From Camarhynchus parvulus (Eukaryota; Chordata; Aves; Passeriformes; Thraupidae), in NCBI RefSeq assembly GCF_901933205.1, contig NC_044578.1:12176501-12240500 (forward strand): a DNA stretch of 64,000 nucleotides, in the 5' to 3' direction. The position numbers were made by a program, and so were the translations under genes. Numbering within the stretch: the stretch's first letter is position 1; every line of letters begins with the position of its first letter. The notes under the pieces were generated by a model. That model made no database searches. It was not told the DNA's origin and was given only the letters and a program-made list of their open reading frames with translations. Shown here one piece after another: positions 13,901 to 28,000 of this stretch.

Positions 13901-15670
13901 TTTGCATCAGGAGGTTTAAAGGGAAGACATCATGTCCAATACTGAGAAATCATGTTGTAGCAGAGAAGAAGAAAAGAAATAATTATGGTGGAACAGTTCC
14001 ATGAGGAAGGAAAGCGACTCTCTGCCCCCAGGGACACTGGGTGTTGGATTTTAGAATAGAGGAATTAGACCATGTTGTGATTTGGTTTCTGGATTTTTTG
14101 CAGTGACAACTAAAAGCATAAAATAACTTTTGAAAACAGATTTAGTTTAAATATATGCGTTGCTGGGTGTTTCAAGAAAGGATTTGAAGAATTCAAAGAA
14201 CTTAATGAAAAATAATAACAGCCAAAGAGAACAATTTGCAGTAAGTGGAACAAATAGAAAATAATGAAAGCAAACTGATTCAGTCTAATTTACTGAAACT
14301 AAACTCTTAGCTGAGTACATGATAATGGAAATAATTAAAATTACTGATTGGATGGGGGACAAGAAAATAGCAATAAAGAATATTGAGCTAAAGTATGAGA
14401 GAAACAGATGTTTTTGCAAATATTGTGCATGGTAGGCTTAGTGAGAGTACAGAAGTGGTTGCATATTTGAATATAAATAAAATATTTCTCATAAACAATG
14501 TTTCCAGCTTCTTTTTCCCATGGCTTTTGCTGTCCTTTAGTCAATTTAGTGAGAAATTTATCCTTGGGCATACTTTTTGCCTTCTCTGTCACAAGGCATC
14601 AATTATACTTCACACCATACAGTGACATTGCCTTGCAACATTGTTTTATGCTCTATTCTGGTATTATTTATGAAAAAAAAATCCTATAAAAGCTATTTTA
14701 GAGAAAAAAGCTTCAACACATTCAACCATGCATTCTCATCCATGGTGAATTTTAATGTCCTATATTAGTCCCTGCTAAAGAGATTGTTAGGTTATAGAAT
14801 TCAAATGTCTTTTCCCTCCACTCTGCACAGATTCAATCATTGTATCTTCAAAGTCCATGGCGTGTGTCAGCTCATGCTCAAGAAGCCAGCAGTGACAGAG
14901 AATTGAGATGTGCTGCCTTTTTGCATTCTTTATCATCCTTGCCTGGGAGAAAGAATATTCTTTCCTGCAGTCCAGTAGCTGTGAAAACACACTTGAGTAT
15001 TCAGTAAGCATCTACCTAACATTATTTATGAAAAAATAACTCAAAGAATGTTTACGAGAGGACAGTGTCCATCTGGAAGACTAAGGGTCAGAAAACTTGG
15101 GCTGTGTAAGTGATTCTGTCACCTCCTGTTCTACTCATACCTTCTCTTTCTGAGTTAGGTTTCTGACATCTGAATGAGTAGGGGGAAAATGACTGTGAAG
15201 ATATATGTTTTGACAGATCGTTATTGCCATCAGTATATGATTTAGATAGGAACACTGCAAACCAACTCTTTTGTCAGCTGAATCATATTTTAACCCAGCA
15301 AGCTGACTTTACCATCCATCTCTAATTCTTACAGTGTTTGGAGGAAAAACTATTTATGCTTTTCTAAAGCACAATCAAATAAGGTATTCATAAAAATACT
15401 GCCTAAAGAGGCCCAGGCTTACTCTGAGGAAAACACAGGTAAATTCATTTATCAGGTTATAGATCATAGTTTTCTAAGAATAGCATTTACATGGAAGTTA
15501 TTAGGAGAAAAAACTTACCTATTCCAATTTAGAAATTCCATCCTCTGCAATCTAAAAAGCTCCAGGGATGCCCCTTTCTCTCCAGAGAAGACATGAGCTT
15601 GTCTGGGATGTGATCTTAGCTGGTATCTAATTTGGTGACACATAGATCCCTAATATTAATAAATATTAGC

Positions 15671-16085
15671 AAGGAGCCATGAAGATGACAGATGAAATGG
15701 AGCATCCACTATGTAAAGAGACACTTGAAATCTTCAGCCTGGAGAAGAAATGGCTCAAGGGGATCTCACCAATGTGTAAAAATACCTGATGGGAGAGAGT
15801 ACAGGAGGTGTAGTCAGAGTCTTCACTGTGTCCACAGGACAAATGAGATAAAATACTGGAAATTCATTTCAAATATAAGAAAAAAATATTATTTTTTCCT
15901 GTGCAGATGATCAAAAGTAGGAGCAGGTCAAACAGAGAAGGTTAAGAGTCTCTATCTGTGCAGATATTTAAAATCCACCTGACTGTGCCCAGAGCAACAT
16001 GCTCTGCTTGACCCTGCTTTGGGCAGGTATTTGCAGTAGATGATCTCCAGAGGAGCATCTCTGCCCACCTCAGCTATTCTGTGAT
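15671..16085 (+). mobile_element. CR1 LINE 3' fragment, old and diverged
   Basis: 5'-truncated copy of the avian CR1 non-LTR retrotransposon, covering the end of the reverse-transcriptase ORF and the 3' UTR. Recognisable blocks occur in the expected order. They are GAGCCATGAAGATGA at the start, TTCAGCCTGGAGAAGA near 15738, AATACCTGATGGGAG near 15780, the ACAGGACAA block near 15835, GATGATCTCCAGAGG near 16040, and CAGCTATTCTGTGAT at the end. The wording matches CR1 subfamilies whose consensus has 'ATACCTGATGGGAGG'. Many substitutions and small indels show it is an old, dead copy. The terminal octamer repeat is reduced to about one unit. No flanking target duplication is visible, as is usual for CR1. 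Family membership is from memory of the consensus; subfamily is not assigned. Confidence 0.88.
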
Positions 16086-19000
16086 CAAGGAACCAGAGCT
16101 TACCATGCATTTTTAAAAACCTCACAGAAATTTCTTAGGTGATAAAAAAAGGAAAAGATTTATTGCAGCTCTGATGTTTGATGATCTTTACCCTTATCAG
16201 GTTCTCAGCTTCATAATGAGTGACAAAGACAGCACATTAATATCCTTCTCTAAGAGACAATACCATTTACCAAAAGAACAGACTTATCAAATACTATTTG
16301 GAAATAGCAGCTGTGTTCAGTGAAAAGACACACAAAGTCTGGATGAAATCAATGAATTTTGCTGATGATTCATAAATAGATGTATTTTCTCCTTTTAATA
16401 TTAAGCCAGGTAAAAAAAAAAAAATCCACATGAATTCATTCTTTCTTTGTCAGAGAACTCATGAGCTGTCTGGAGTGAATCACTCAGAGATCCACTCTGA
16501 TCTGTGAAGAGACACAGGACGGAAAGTTTCTTCTTCATTCCCAAAAGGCAAGAAAGGATGAGTGAGAGAGAGAAACTGAAAGACAAGGTGTCAAAATCTT
16601 GCAAAATTTGCTATCACAAGAACAGGAGATAACTGAACAGCCTGAAACCTGACACCCTAATGTGTCAGCTTGGATGGGATGTGTTACAGACTCAGCTTGC
16701 AGGAAGCTGTACATTCTGTTAAATTAAAATTGCAATGGTAGCAGCAGGGCTAATTTGTTACGTTTGCATAAGGCATCCAAAGAGTAATGGTGTTGTGAAA
16801 ATGATTATATTAGTCCAGAGTATTCCAAAACAATGGTTGTTTGGAGCAGTCGCCATGCTTTGTGCAAGAACACAGGTTCCCTGGCAAAAGCTCCAAAAGA
16901 TCTCCTTCGGGAGCTTGAGCTGAAGCAGAACCTATCTGCATCAGATGGAGTCAAGATCTGCACATAGAACAGTTTGTTTCACTCTAGATTTGCAAAATAA
17001 TCTAAGGTACCCAGGTGAATCTGCTGTACCTGCATAAACTGAGCATCACTGTGAGAATATTCTGCAGTGAAGTGTTGAGGTTTGACCCTGACTGTCTCCT
17101 TTGTACTCTGCCATAAGTGCCAAGAGAATGAAGAGCTGTTTTAACAGGACAGCTGGAGATTTCTTTGATGTAGGCAGTGCTGTGCCACCCACAGTCATTG
17201 GGAACATTGTAGGGTGAGCCCAAAAGAAAGGTTCTGGCCAGGTGCAGAGTGAGCTGTGCTGGTAGAGCACAGCAGACTCAGAAGGACCTCTCCCATTCAG
17301 CAGACTTTAAAAGAGCTCTTAACTTCCTTATGTATTTGAGGGATCACCTTCATTCGAAGCAAAGTTCTCAGGGAAAGTCAGCATGAAGCCCACCTTTTAT
17401 CTTTTTTGACCATGCTTTAATACATTAAGGCGAGATCTGTGTCATCCATTCACATGAGCTTCCTGTGCAGGTACTGTGCAAGATAAATGATGACAATACT
17501 AATTTTTTTGTTAGAAAGCCTAGAGTACCCCAGGTGTCCAAATAGATAATTTGCATCATTTGATGACATATTCAGGTGAAGTAATATTTTTGTCTTATTT
17601 TATAAAGGTGAAACAGAACAAATGATTGTTTTGTAACACCTTTGCTTGCCACCTTAGCCACAAAAAATGCTGCAAATAGCTAGTGGTACAACTTTCCCGC
17701 TCCAAACTTTTTTGTCCCTGCTAAACTTTAAGACAGAAGCCCAGCTCTTTCTTTTTCAGCAAATGAATTCCATAAGTCTATTGGGTAAAGCAGTTCAACC
17801 AGAATGATGCAATATGCAGGATGTTTGCAGGCATAGGTTTAATACGACTACATTGTTCCATATTTATAAATGTGTCACTTTTTACTGGCACAGCTTCACA
17901 CATTTTTTATGAGAGCTGCTCTTTTCTTGGCAAAGCAACACATTCATTACACCAACATCAAGACTTCAATGAATAGAACCATCTTTGTATGACTCAGAGG
18001 TCTTATGCAGAGATAGGGCAGATAGAAGAGATAAAGCAAGGAAAAACATTCCTGAAATACAGGAAACCAACTGGGAATGACATGGGTTTAGGAGGGAATG
18101 GCAAATGTATATATTCTGTGGTGTATTGTCTTATTTTGGAAAGAGTCAGAATTCTCTTGCGGTTTGTCTCTGATCCCTTCAAACTATTTTGATGTATACT
18201 TGCATGCTTAAAATTATTTCTCCTCCCTTTTGTTGTGCTGTCATGTTAATGGATTCATGTGTCACTTTTTATTTTCATTATGATTTCTGTAAGGAACATG
18301 AAAACTCAAATGCCTTAGTAACTTGTAAACTCCCACAATGTACTTTGCCCTGACCTTGTCATTATTGTATAACTTAATTGGCCAACTATTCTACTTCTTT
18401 TCTTTTTCATAGCCTTATTACAGTAGAAAATGAAAAGAGACTTGTCATTGACTAGTCAATCAAAAATACACACCATTCATAGATGAAAATAACAACCTCT
18501 CAATTAATTTAATAGAATTAACACTAATTATGACAAAAGTCTCCTGAGATAAAGATTGAGATCAGGACTAATGAGCAGACATTTAGCCATTCCTCCAACA
18601 AAGCCTGTAATAAAATTAGGAATGGGAACAGTTTAATTCAATCACAAAATTGCAGTTCCAAAATTTCTACCTCAGACTATCTGATATTTAAGAGGCCTCC
18701 ATTTTTCTCTGTATAAAGAGTCAGAATACATCTCATTTTACTTGTTCTGTTGGCTGAAGTGTAGATCTGGCTGTAATTTCAAAAAATGTCTTTCCCAAGA
18801 TACTTGATGACATTTTCACATTTTGGACCACCTCTCTGATGGGAAGCATAATCATTTCACTATTATGCTGTTATTTCTTGCAATAGCTTTAGTTTTTCTC
18901 ACAGTTTCTATCTTCAGATGGAGTAATTTTAAACTTGATAAGGAAAGGGAACTCTTCTATTTTTTCAACCAGTGCCCATAGGGTTTGCAACAAGATACTC

Positions 19001-22000
19001 TGTGCTCTGTCACAACAGGAACAATAATTTAAAAGAAATAAAATAAGCAATAGACATGACAGAAACTGGTGCTCCAGAACTGGCCATAAATCAATGAGGT
19101 CTGGAAAAGGAAGCCACTGGGGGAGGCTGCTTTATTATTACTATGGGAAAATCAGACACTAGTCATTTAGTACCTGATTTAAGGTAACACAGGCTTCAAA
19201 ATGAAAAACTGTTCAAGACAGAAGCTTTTCATTTCTATGAAAACAAGCATTGTTATCACAGAATCAGTGGTTATCAAAAAAGTATAGCCAGCTCAAGTTA
19301 TGAATATTTGCTGGTCCATTTTCTTGGGCAAATACTTAAGATGATATATCCTGGTTCACTGTATAAAGATTACATCTCTAATTTAACACTAATTAAAAAT
19401 GATTAAGCATTACTTTTATTTAGTAAATTTTTTTCCTCTTTCTCTCCTGCCTTGTAAAAAACTCCATCCAGAGATTCTTCCCCAGATATTCACCTGCACT
19501 TCACCTTTTTCTCTCTGCTCTTCAGAGGCTACCTCTGGTAGCTTGTGGCAAAAACCCACAAGCAAGAAAGAGAAAATGGATGAAGTTTTGAAAGAAGTCA
19601 TCTGATCAGGCTGATGGACATGCATTATATGATGGACACCAGATTAGAGGGCCCAGGATAGGGAAACACTGATCAGATAGAAATTACCTTTCCTTCCCCT
19701 TCCTTTTTATTTCAGATCAAAGAGCACTGATTTAAAATGAGAACATGGCCTTCGGAAAATAAGCACCTAAACCTTTCTGTCATATCCTACAGTAGTTCAG
19801 GATTATTAGGTTGCACATTGTTCTCTTTCTCTCTTGAACAAATCAATTTACTGCTTGACAAATAAGCACATAATGCAAAATGCCAACTTACAGATTGGTT
19901 TTATTCAAGAGAGAGCATGGTTTTATTGGCAGAGGACCATATTTTGCCTACTTTGCAGATCTCTGGGCAGAAAGTTTTGTTCATAGGGGATATGTGACCT
20001 GTTATATCTGTACACTGTAAAGAAATACATATATGGTCAAATAGGACTAAAAGTGTAAGTATTTGGATTGTCATGCCTCAACCACAAACCAAACTTTCTG
20101 ATTCTTCACAGACCTGTCACAACTGGGAATTAATCTGTTGTAATTGATGAAAAAAAGTTTAAAAAAACTACATAGAAAGGGTTTAATATCTTGGAATGCA
20201 AAATCCTCCAGTGGTCTATATCTAAAAGTTTAAATAATTACCCAATTTTCATAATATTGCTGAGGTCACATACAGAAGTTAAAATCTAATTGATTAATAT
20301 TATTAAGATTGCATTCCAATAATCTAACAATAATTTAATAGGAAGATAGGGGGAAATCTGCCTTTAATATAAAGGTTTTGTAGCAGTTTTGAAGATTGTA
20401 ATCAAAGTCTGGGAGGAAGAGGATTAAGTTAAGCTGTCTCAAGTGTTGTCTCTTCAGTTGTATTGGTATAGTATGGTTCTAATATAGAAAATGCAGTCGC
20501 CATTTAAATTATTCATGCTCTTTTTTCATTAGACAATTTAAAATCTTGGTAAAATTTTTATGAGAGCCAGAGCCCCACAATAACTTTGACTCTCTTTTCC
20601 AAGGTAACAAACTTTTCCTCATAATTTCTTTTCTCAATAAAAGCAAATTTTAAAATTTACATCTTTTAGGAGTGATGAGGCCCTGTAAACAAATATAAAT
20701 ATGCATCACTCTGTTCCAGGTTGGACGTGAGTCACTCAAATCACTGTCTTGCCACAAGCCAGACCAATACAATCAGGAGGGAAACTAGATATAGTCAGAT
20801 GGGTTTACAGGATGATGTCTGCATGAGTGACAGATGTTTGTTTTCTAGCAACATTATTGCTTCTAATAGCTTTCACTTTTATGTTCAACGTGTTGCAAAT
20901 TTACCTCCACATCTGCAAAGAAAAAAAAAAGAAAAGAGCAGAGGAATATTACAAATTCGTTCTCCCCTTCCCCCCAAATAAAAGCATTTTTTTCAATAGA
21001 AAGTAATTTGGGCAGCTGGTGAACTGTGGAGCTCACCAATCTATGAGATCTCAAGCACACACAAGCTGTGTCTTCATGGTTCAAGGAAGAACTGACATTA
21101 TGCCTGGAAGGATTATCAATCACCAGCTGCAAAATATCATCTGTTGTAAATTGGGAGCCTGATTAATAACAGAGATTCGAGCATGGTCCTTGAAAATTCT
21201 GATCTTTATTGACTAACTGGACTGGTGACTTTCTTTTTTCATGTTGTTTGCACTCAATTTGTGCTGCTTTCTGTTATTGCTAGTGTATATTACTATTTCT
21301 GTTGTGATTGTTTTCCACATTATGTAAAGTCAACAGTGAAGTGTTGGGTGAAGCAGGTACATTTTTATCAATTGAGTGTGACACTTCTTGCCCTACTTTT
21401 GATTTCCTTTCTCATTCATCAATGATGGTAGTGCACCTCTGTTTTCTACTCTTTCCATTGTGGGAATATCTAGAGAATAAGGGGAATACCTAACCCCTTT
21501 GGTTAAAACAGCCTGTGAACATGTTCAGCTTTTCAGAATTCCATATTTTCCCTGAAGTATTGAATCAATATTTTTGAGGCAGTTTGCTTTTGAAAAAGGA
21601 CAATTTCAGAAAGTTTGGTTTTCTATTAGCACACCAATATTAACTGTTTTAAACCTGACTCGGATTACACTGAATTTCGTGTATTTTTCAAATGATAAAG
21701 TCAAGCTATTGTTGAATAAAGGGACTTTGATCTTCTATCCTTCTGTCACTCATTACATTTTAGGAGCTTTATGAAACAGAATAGGTTCAACAAACTGTTT
21801 TGGGCTTTTGGTTTTTTCAACTCAGTAAATTCTGTTTTTAATTTCTTCATCTTCATCCTATTTCCTTAGTCTAGTCTGAGGAGTGTACCACCAAATTTTT
21901 CTTTTGACTGGCATGGATGAACTAGAGCTTGTGTGCACAGGATTCCCAGCCAATGTGTCTCAGAGAACTGGCAGAGCTGACCCTTTTCTCCTGAGGTAGC

Positions 22001-25000
22001 ACATTCAAACTGTGCGACTGCCAAAGAAGTCACACACTGCAGAACCTCCAGCAATTACAGACATCTGTAGGTCAATTCCATGGGTAACTTTACTCTCCAG
22101 ATCAGCTTCAGAATAGACCAATTGTAGAAGCTTAATTTCTTAATGTGCTTCCTATCTTAAAAAGTGGATGTAAGTTGGGACTTTTACCTGACACCATAGT
22201 CACTACCACACTTTATTTAAATTAGTAAATGTGTCAGCTAAACCTTGCAGTGCAAAAAAACTGCAACCCCAACTCTCAAGCAAAAAAAGCCCCAAACTAA
22301 ACCTTAGCATGATGGGAAATAAATGAATGTTGACACAGTCAGCACAGTTTTGCTACCAGACCTCATGAAGAACAATCAGCACAAGCCCCTTGAAAGCTTT
22401 TAAAACTCATGACCTTGAGAAATAGTGTGTACCCCAAGAAATAAAGCAGAAGCCAAAAGCCCATGCCATTTTTTGCTGGAAGTTTAACAATGAGCATCCA
22501 TTAATGGCTTTTACGAACATAAGATTGATTTAGCATAGATCACCTTTGTTATGTTCAATTGCTATATATTTTTTCACTTGTAACAACTGAAAGTCTCAAA
22601 CCTCATTACAATTATTTGCAAAGGAGATACTCCTTTTTTTTCCTTTTTAAAGATCGAAGGTTAGCATTATGAATTAACTGTGATTGTAAGTTCTATTCTT
22701 TATCAAAATAGAAAAAATCCCACTTAAATGTGTTTGATTTCTCTATTGCCATCCTCCTCTAACCTAATCACAACAAACTCATCTCACCAAAGTTTTAGAA
22801 ACCTGTTTCTGCACTAAAATACTTGTCAGTTTTCAGATGATGATTTGTGAGTGTTAAACCTCTACTAAATCCGTGTTAGAAGACAAATATTGATGCTCCT
22901 CTAATTAGAGTGGGAAGAATTTCACAAGAAGGTAATTGCAAATGTGCCCATGGTACAACATTGCATAACCAAATCCCATAACTATGAAATTCTGTTAAGG
23001 GACCTCAGCTTGCTGGGGACTCAGCCATGGGCAGACTCTCCCAGTATCTCAAGCTTCTCTGTGAAGTAGTGAAACAAAGAGGATGGAGTTATAAATGCTG
23101 AGTGTCTCACTAATATGTGTAATCTACTGGGAGGACAGAGAGGAACCCCAGGGAAACTCCAGCGACTCTCAAAAGGTGCAGCAGAGAAATTTGCTCTTTC
23201 GAAAATTCAGCTCCATTCTCAAGAGACTAAAGGGAGAAGGTCTGCCTTGAAAGAACAATTTCTTCAGCAGGGAGAAACCTTTTTCACTGGTTAAATGTAA
23301 TGAAATGCAGACCAGGGCACTATAGGAGGGGGAATTTTCTTCAGACTGAAATTACTAAAGATACATTCTCAAGAGTGGCTCTTAAGAAGAGGTGAGGCCT
23401 AGAAGCACAAATGCTAAGAAGCCTCAATAAGGGAGCAGGGACATTTCCAAAAGAATATAATTTGCTGGAAACTATTCTCAGATGTGCAGTATTTTGAGCA
23501 AAGAGCTAAACTTCATGATGAACCCTGTAGCATCAGTGATTTGGAATATGATTAGTGTCCCATTGAAGTCAGCAGGAGGTGTCTTCTGCATTCAACTGGC
23601 TTTCCATTGCACCCTTGTGGGATGGAAAATTCAGAGTATAATTCGTAGCCTAAGGTATGCAGTCAGGGGAGAAAAAACACTGCATGCAACAAATCAACCC
23701 ACAACCAGGCCAGCTGCCACAGACAAAAATATAAAAGCTACAGCCAGAGTGACAGCAGGTGGAATATCAGCCATCTCTGGACAGACGAGCAGGTGGCAAC
23801 ATCCAGGCAGAGCCACTGCCAGTGGCTGCCCAAGGAGCAGCAGCCAACAGCCCAGATCTCCAGAAGCAGAGCAGCGGAGGTGTGGATACATGAACAAACT
23901 GATGCACTTCAGTGCAAGCAGCCACACATTAGCTAGCATGACAAATCAAGGGAGTCGGGGACTCTTCTGGACAGATCCAGGCTGAGGATGAGTGGATCAC
24001 TCCTGCTACATGCAGCATCCCAGGCAGCACACTCAAGGCCCATTTTCAGTCCATTAGCAGAGTGTCTGAACAAAGCCACCCCTTCCACCCCTTTCTGAAG
24101 TGTTAACGGTTAGGCTGGCACTGCACAGAAGTCTCCATCCCTGTACTGGCACTGGGGGCTCACTTTTAACTCAAGGCAGCTGTTTATATCTGCTGCTCAA
24201 AGGAAAACGGAGTCCCTGTTGTGACCTGGAAGAGGATGTCTGGAGGCTGCAGGGTGCCTTGGCTGGACAGGCTGCAGCAGGAGCTTAGCACAGCTTTCTC
24301 ACTCACCAGTATATTCAGGGATGTCTCTCCCTTCCTGTCATTCCTTCAGGAAGCTGTGACCTCCCTGCTGAGCTCTCATTTCCTACCAGTCCCACACCAC
24401 CATCAGCACTGGATCAGGGAGGAATATACAGAAGGAGCTGTATTTGTTGCACTGAAAGAAATTCACTGCTATGTAGACAATACCAGTAGCATTAAGAAAT
24501 ACCTGTGGGCCCACTTACATCTGGGCACAGGCTTCACTTACAGTGACAAGCTTAAATAGGAGTGAAGCAACACCTCACCTGAGCATTCAGAGCTTTACTG
24601 GGGCACACATGGATAGCTTTCATTTCCATTGTTATTTGTGCCATGTGGGGAGATATCATTGCCCACATTTCTGTGCACGTCTAATTTATTTAAGACCTGC
24701 AGTAGGAAATAGTCAGTTTGGCAATTCTAATATGCAGCTCCCCACAGTCCATAGGATTCACTTTTTGCTAACTGGCTGCTGTTGCCCTCCTGCTGTATTA
24801 ACCTGATACTGCCCTCCTGCTGCTCTGTCCACCTGCTTAGAATTTATTTCCAAAATGCATTGCTACTGTAGGATCCTCTCCCTGAAGGTGAACAAGTTAA
24901 TAGGTTTGCTCTACTTGATGTACTCATAGATTCCTTCTGCACTGGGATTTGACTACTGATTATGCACTTTTTCATCCTCTATTTCTAAGCTGAAGATAAA

Positions 25001-28000
25001 AATCCCCTAGGCAAAGGAAGATACCTTAATGCAAGTTACTATAATCCAAACCCTGAAATGGGCACCTATGAACATGAATCATGTGCTATTACCAGTTATG
25101 TTGTAGTTGTTTCTTTTCAAAACAAGAAGAAATGGAAAAATATACAAAGTAATGCTTTGAAGTAGATCCAAAAGTAGACTAACATTTAGAACTCATGAAG
25201 TTATTTCCCCTGTTTCCCTTCTGGAGAAGACCTGTAAATGTAACATAATGATAACCTCCCTACAAAATATTTAAACTATGAAAGAGAATAATACTGCTAC
25301 TATAGAATTGCACTCAATAGTTTAAGTAATTTGTAGACAGAATTACATTTTTATTAAACCTTACACATAAATTTCTATACAATCTTATTGGTTTCAGCCT
25401 TGTTAAATTGTATGCCACTCTTCAATATTAGACTGTAAGAGCTCCAACTGTGCAAATATTCTTTCACATATTACAGAAGCAAATTTGTTGCTACCTTCTC
25501 TTTTTTCCTTCTCACCTGAATTATTATATAGCATTTTGCAAACACTTATGGATTTGCTGAGAAAACAATTCCTTACTGTGTCAAAATGACCATATTTCCT
25601 TGTAACATATCTGTGTGTACACAGATGATGGAGGGAAAGTTTCTTATTTTCAAATGTAGTTGAATGAGCTCTTACTGGAAAATTAAGGATTTCTGGAGAG
25701 AATTTGGCAGAACAGATGTATGCTTTCCCCAAATGAGAAACATGCATCTGTTTCCTAGAAATCTAAACAACAACAGCAAAGCACTCACACAAACAAGTTG
25801 TGTGGGTTTTTATTTTTTCTTCCTACAGATGGTTCTTATTTTTATACAAAGAAATAAGGGAGGAAAAGCCACAGTGGAAGTTTCTAAATGAAGCAATGAA
25901 GTGCATTCTTATCAATGAAATTTAAATGGTCTCCAGGATGAAATTTTGTTTCATACAAATCTGCCCAATTGTACCTGAAAACCGTACAAAAGCCTTCCTT
26001 ATTAAAATGCTGCCTTTCAGCCTCCCTGCTTCCATTTAGTCACAGTCTGATCTCCCTATCAATTCATTTTTCCCATTTCTGTTACCTGTAGATCATTTTG
26101 TCTTGCTCCTACAATGTGGATTTAGAGTTTGCAGTCAGAAACTGATATGATCCAGTGCAAACCCTTTTGATTAGATGTTCCTGTTCCATGCTCAGAGCTG
26201 ACAGGAAGGATATGCTTTTTAATGTCATGAACACCATTTTCCCTCATCCCCATAATCATGTTTTACAGCCACTAAAGAGTGAATTGATAGAGGAGCTACC
26301 CAGACTATCAAAAATTCCATCATCCAGAATGGCAAAATAGTTTATTGCAATTAAGCATTAGGAATAATTTCCTAATCCTTAAATTTTTCAATTGTCCATT
26401 TGAGAGATGGGTCTCTAATTAAATTTTACTTTGGTCACTGTAATGAAAACAGTATCATCTAGAACTCCAGCCTCAGTCAGCCTGTGTGGATAACAGTGAT
26501 AAGGCTGGATAATTGCAGGGTTAATAACTGGCCTTTTATTGTGTCTGAAAGCAATGTAACAATATATAGGCTTTCTGAGTAACTTTAAAACATAGCCACA
26601 TTGTACAATATTGCTACCCTGATCACTTTTTCCTTTCACTTTTCTTTTTTCTTTTTTTTTTTTTTAAGCATGGGAACAATTGGACTACAAAGGTGTGATT
26701 GTTCCTAGGTCATATTCTCCTCTAGGGCTTCCAAAAAGCAAGCAATGCTTCTCAGGCAGCTCCAGCAGTTCTGTGACAAAGTAGAACAACTTTCAATAAC
26801 CTCTGTTATTCCTCTTCATTTGCAGTGCAGGCCACAGGGTAACTATTTAATGTGGTAGCCAGTTCCCGGCACCTCTTGTACATTTGCTGAAACATGAAGC
26901 ATGTTCCTAACACGTTGAATTTCTTGAATGAGTGCAGGATTTCAAAGTTTATTAAAAAATAACAATCCAGGGACTAATGCTCTACTGAATAATCTGGCTC
27001 TGGAGACACAACCTCTGCACAGTAGCATCCCTCCTTTGTGGCCAGGACACTTCACCCTCCATTAGAAGAAGGTGCCTTTTACAGACTCATTCCCCTTTAT
27101 GGCTACATGGTGATCTGAGAAAGTGTAGGAAGTAGGAGCCAGGCAACAGCATGCTCTGTTAGGCTGCTGTGGATCTTAATTAATGTGCAGAACAGCATGT
27201 AGGCCTGGACACTTTATCCATGTTGTCTGGATACAGCATGAATGCAAGTGAAACTTGAACCTCATCTAATAGGTATATAAGTTGCATGAAAAGAGCTGGT
27301 AAAAATCCTATGTAAAACAATCTTTTGTTAAATGGGCAGCTTGTGGAAGAGGTTGCAAAAATTGCCCAAGCTGCTCTGGAATCCCCTTGCACTCATGGGG
27401 CCTTTGGGAAGTTGGGCACTGACTACAGAACATCCTGCCCCTGCCTGCAAGCCTGCTCCTTACCCCACCTTCTCCTGGCCACCATTCCCACATAAGATTT
27501 GTTTCTATAACTTCTGCAGAAAACATTCCTTTCATCTCACCTTCCTCAGGAAATCATATTTGTTTTCTCTCTCCCGCAAAGATTTTCGATGGCTATGCCA
27601 CGTAGGTTGCCCAACACAAAAATGTCATCATAATATATTACTCCAATGCAGTTTTCTACCAATCCACCCAGGACTCCTCTAAATGAGCCAGTCTTAGGAT
27701 CTGGCTTAACCACCCTGAATAAAAAAACCCCAAACAAGAAAAAGCCCAACAGAAACTACCTCAGTAGTATCATTTTGGTTGAACAGACTCAATTTGCATC
27801 AATGTTGCAAATTCATTAACCGGCAGGAATTCTAAAAAGCATGTTCTGTAGAATTATAAATACACTTAAAAATCACTGTTTGGCATCTGTTGAATTAATT
27901 CACCCTTTGACATCATTATTAACCTCTTTCTCATCTCCCTGTCCAACCCTTCCCTGCATTAGGAGACTTTTTATATCCTTCTCACAGAATTTTAAGGTCA

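Larger units (their letters stand above)
1..15670. other. Long stretch with no recognised gene
   Basis: I see no coding exon, RNA gene or well-preserved transposon here that I can support. The sequence is AT-rich and CpG-poor, with scattered short open frames on both strands that lack a convincing acceptor and donor pair. It contains A/T tracts, a short tandem duplication and palindrome near 4.8 kb, a degenerate GAAATTTT-like stretch around 5.3-5.5 kb, and a GC-richer island near 13.4-13.7 kb. It is most likely intergenic or intronic sequence. Conserved enhancers could be present but cannot be recognised without comparison to other birds. Confidence 0.6.

Noticed and set aside
19255..19275. 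TCACAGAATCAG resembling the start of a - strand CR1 3' end
   Set aside because: The following bases do not continue the CR1 consensus; chance octamer.
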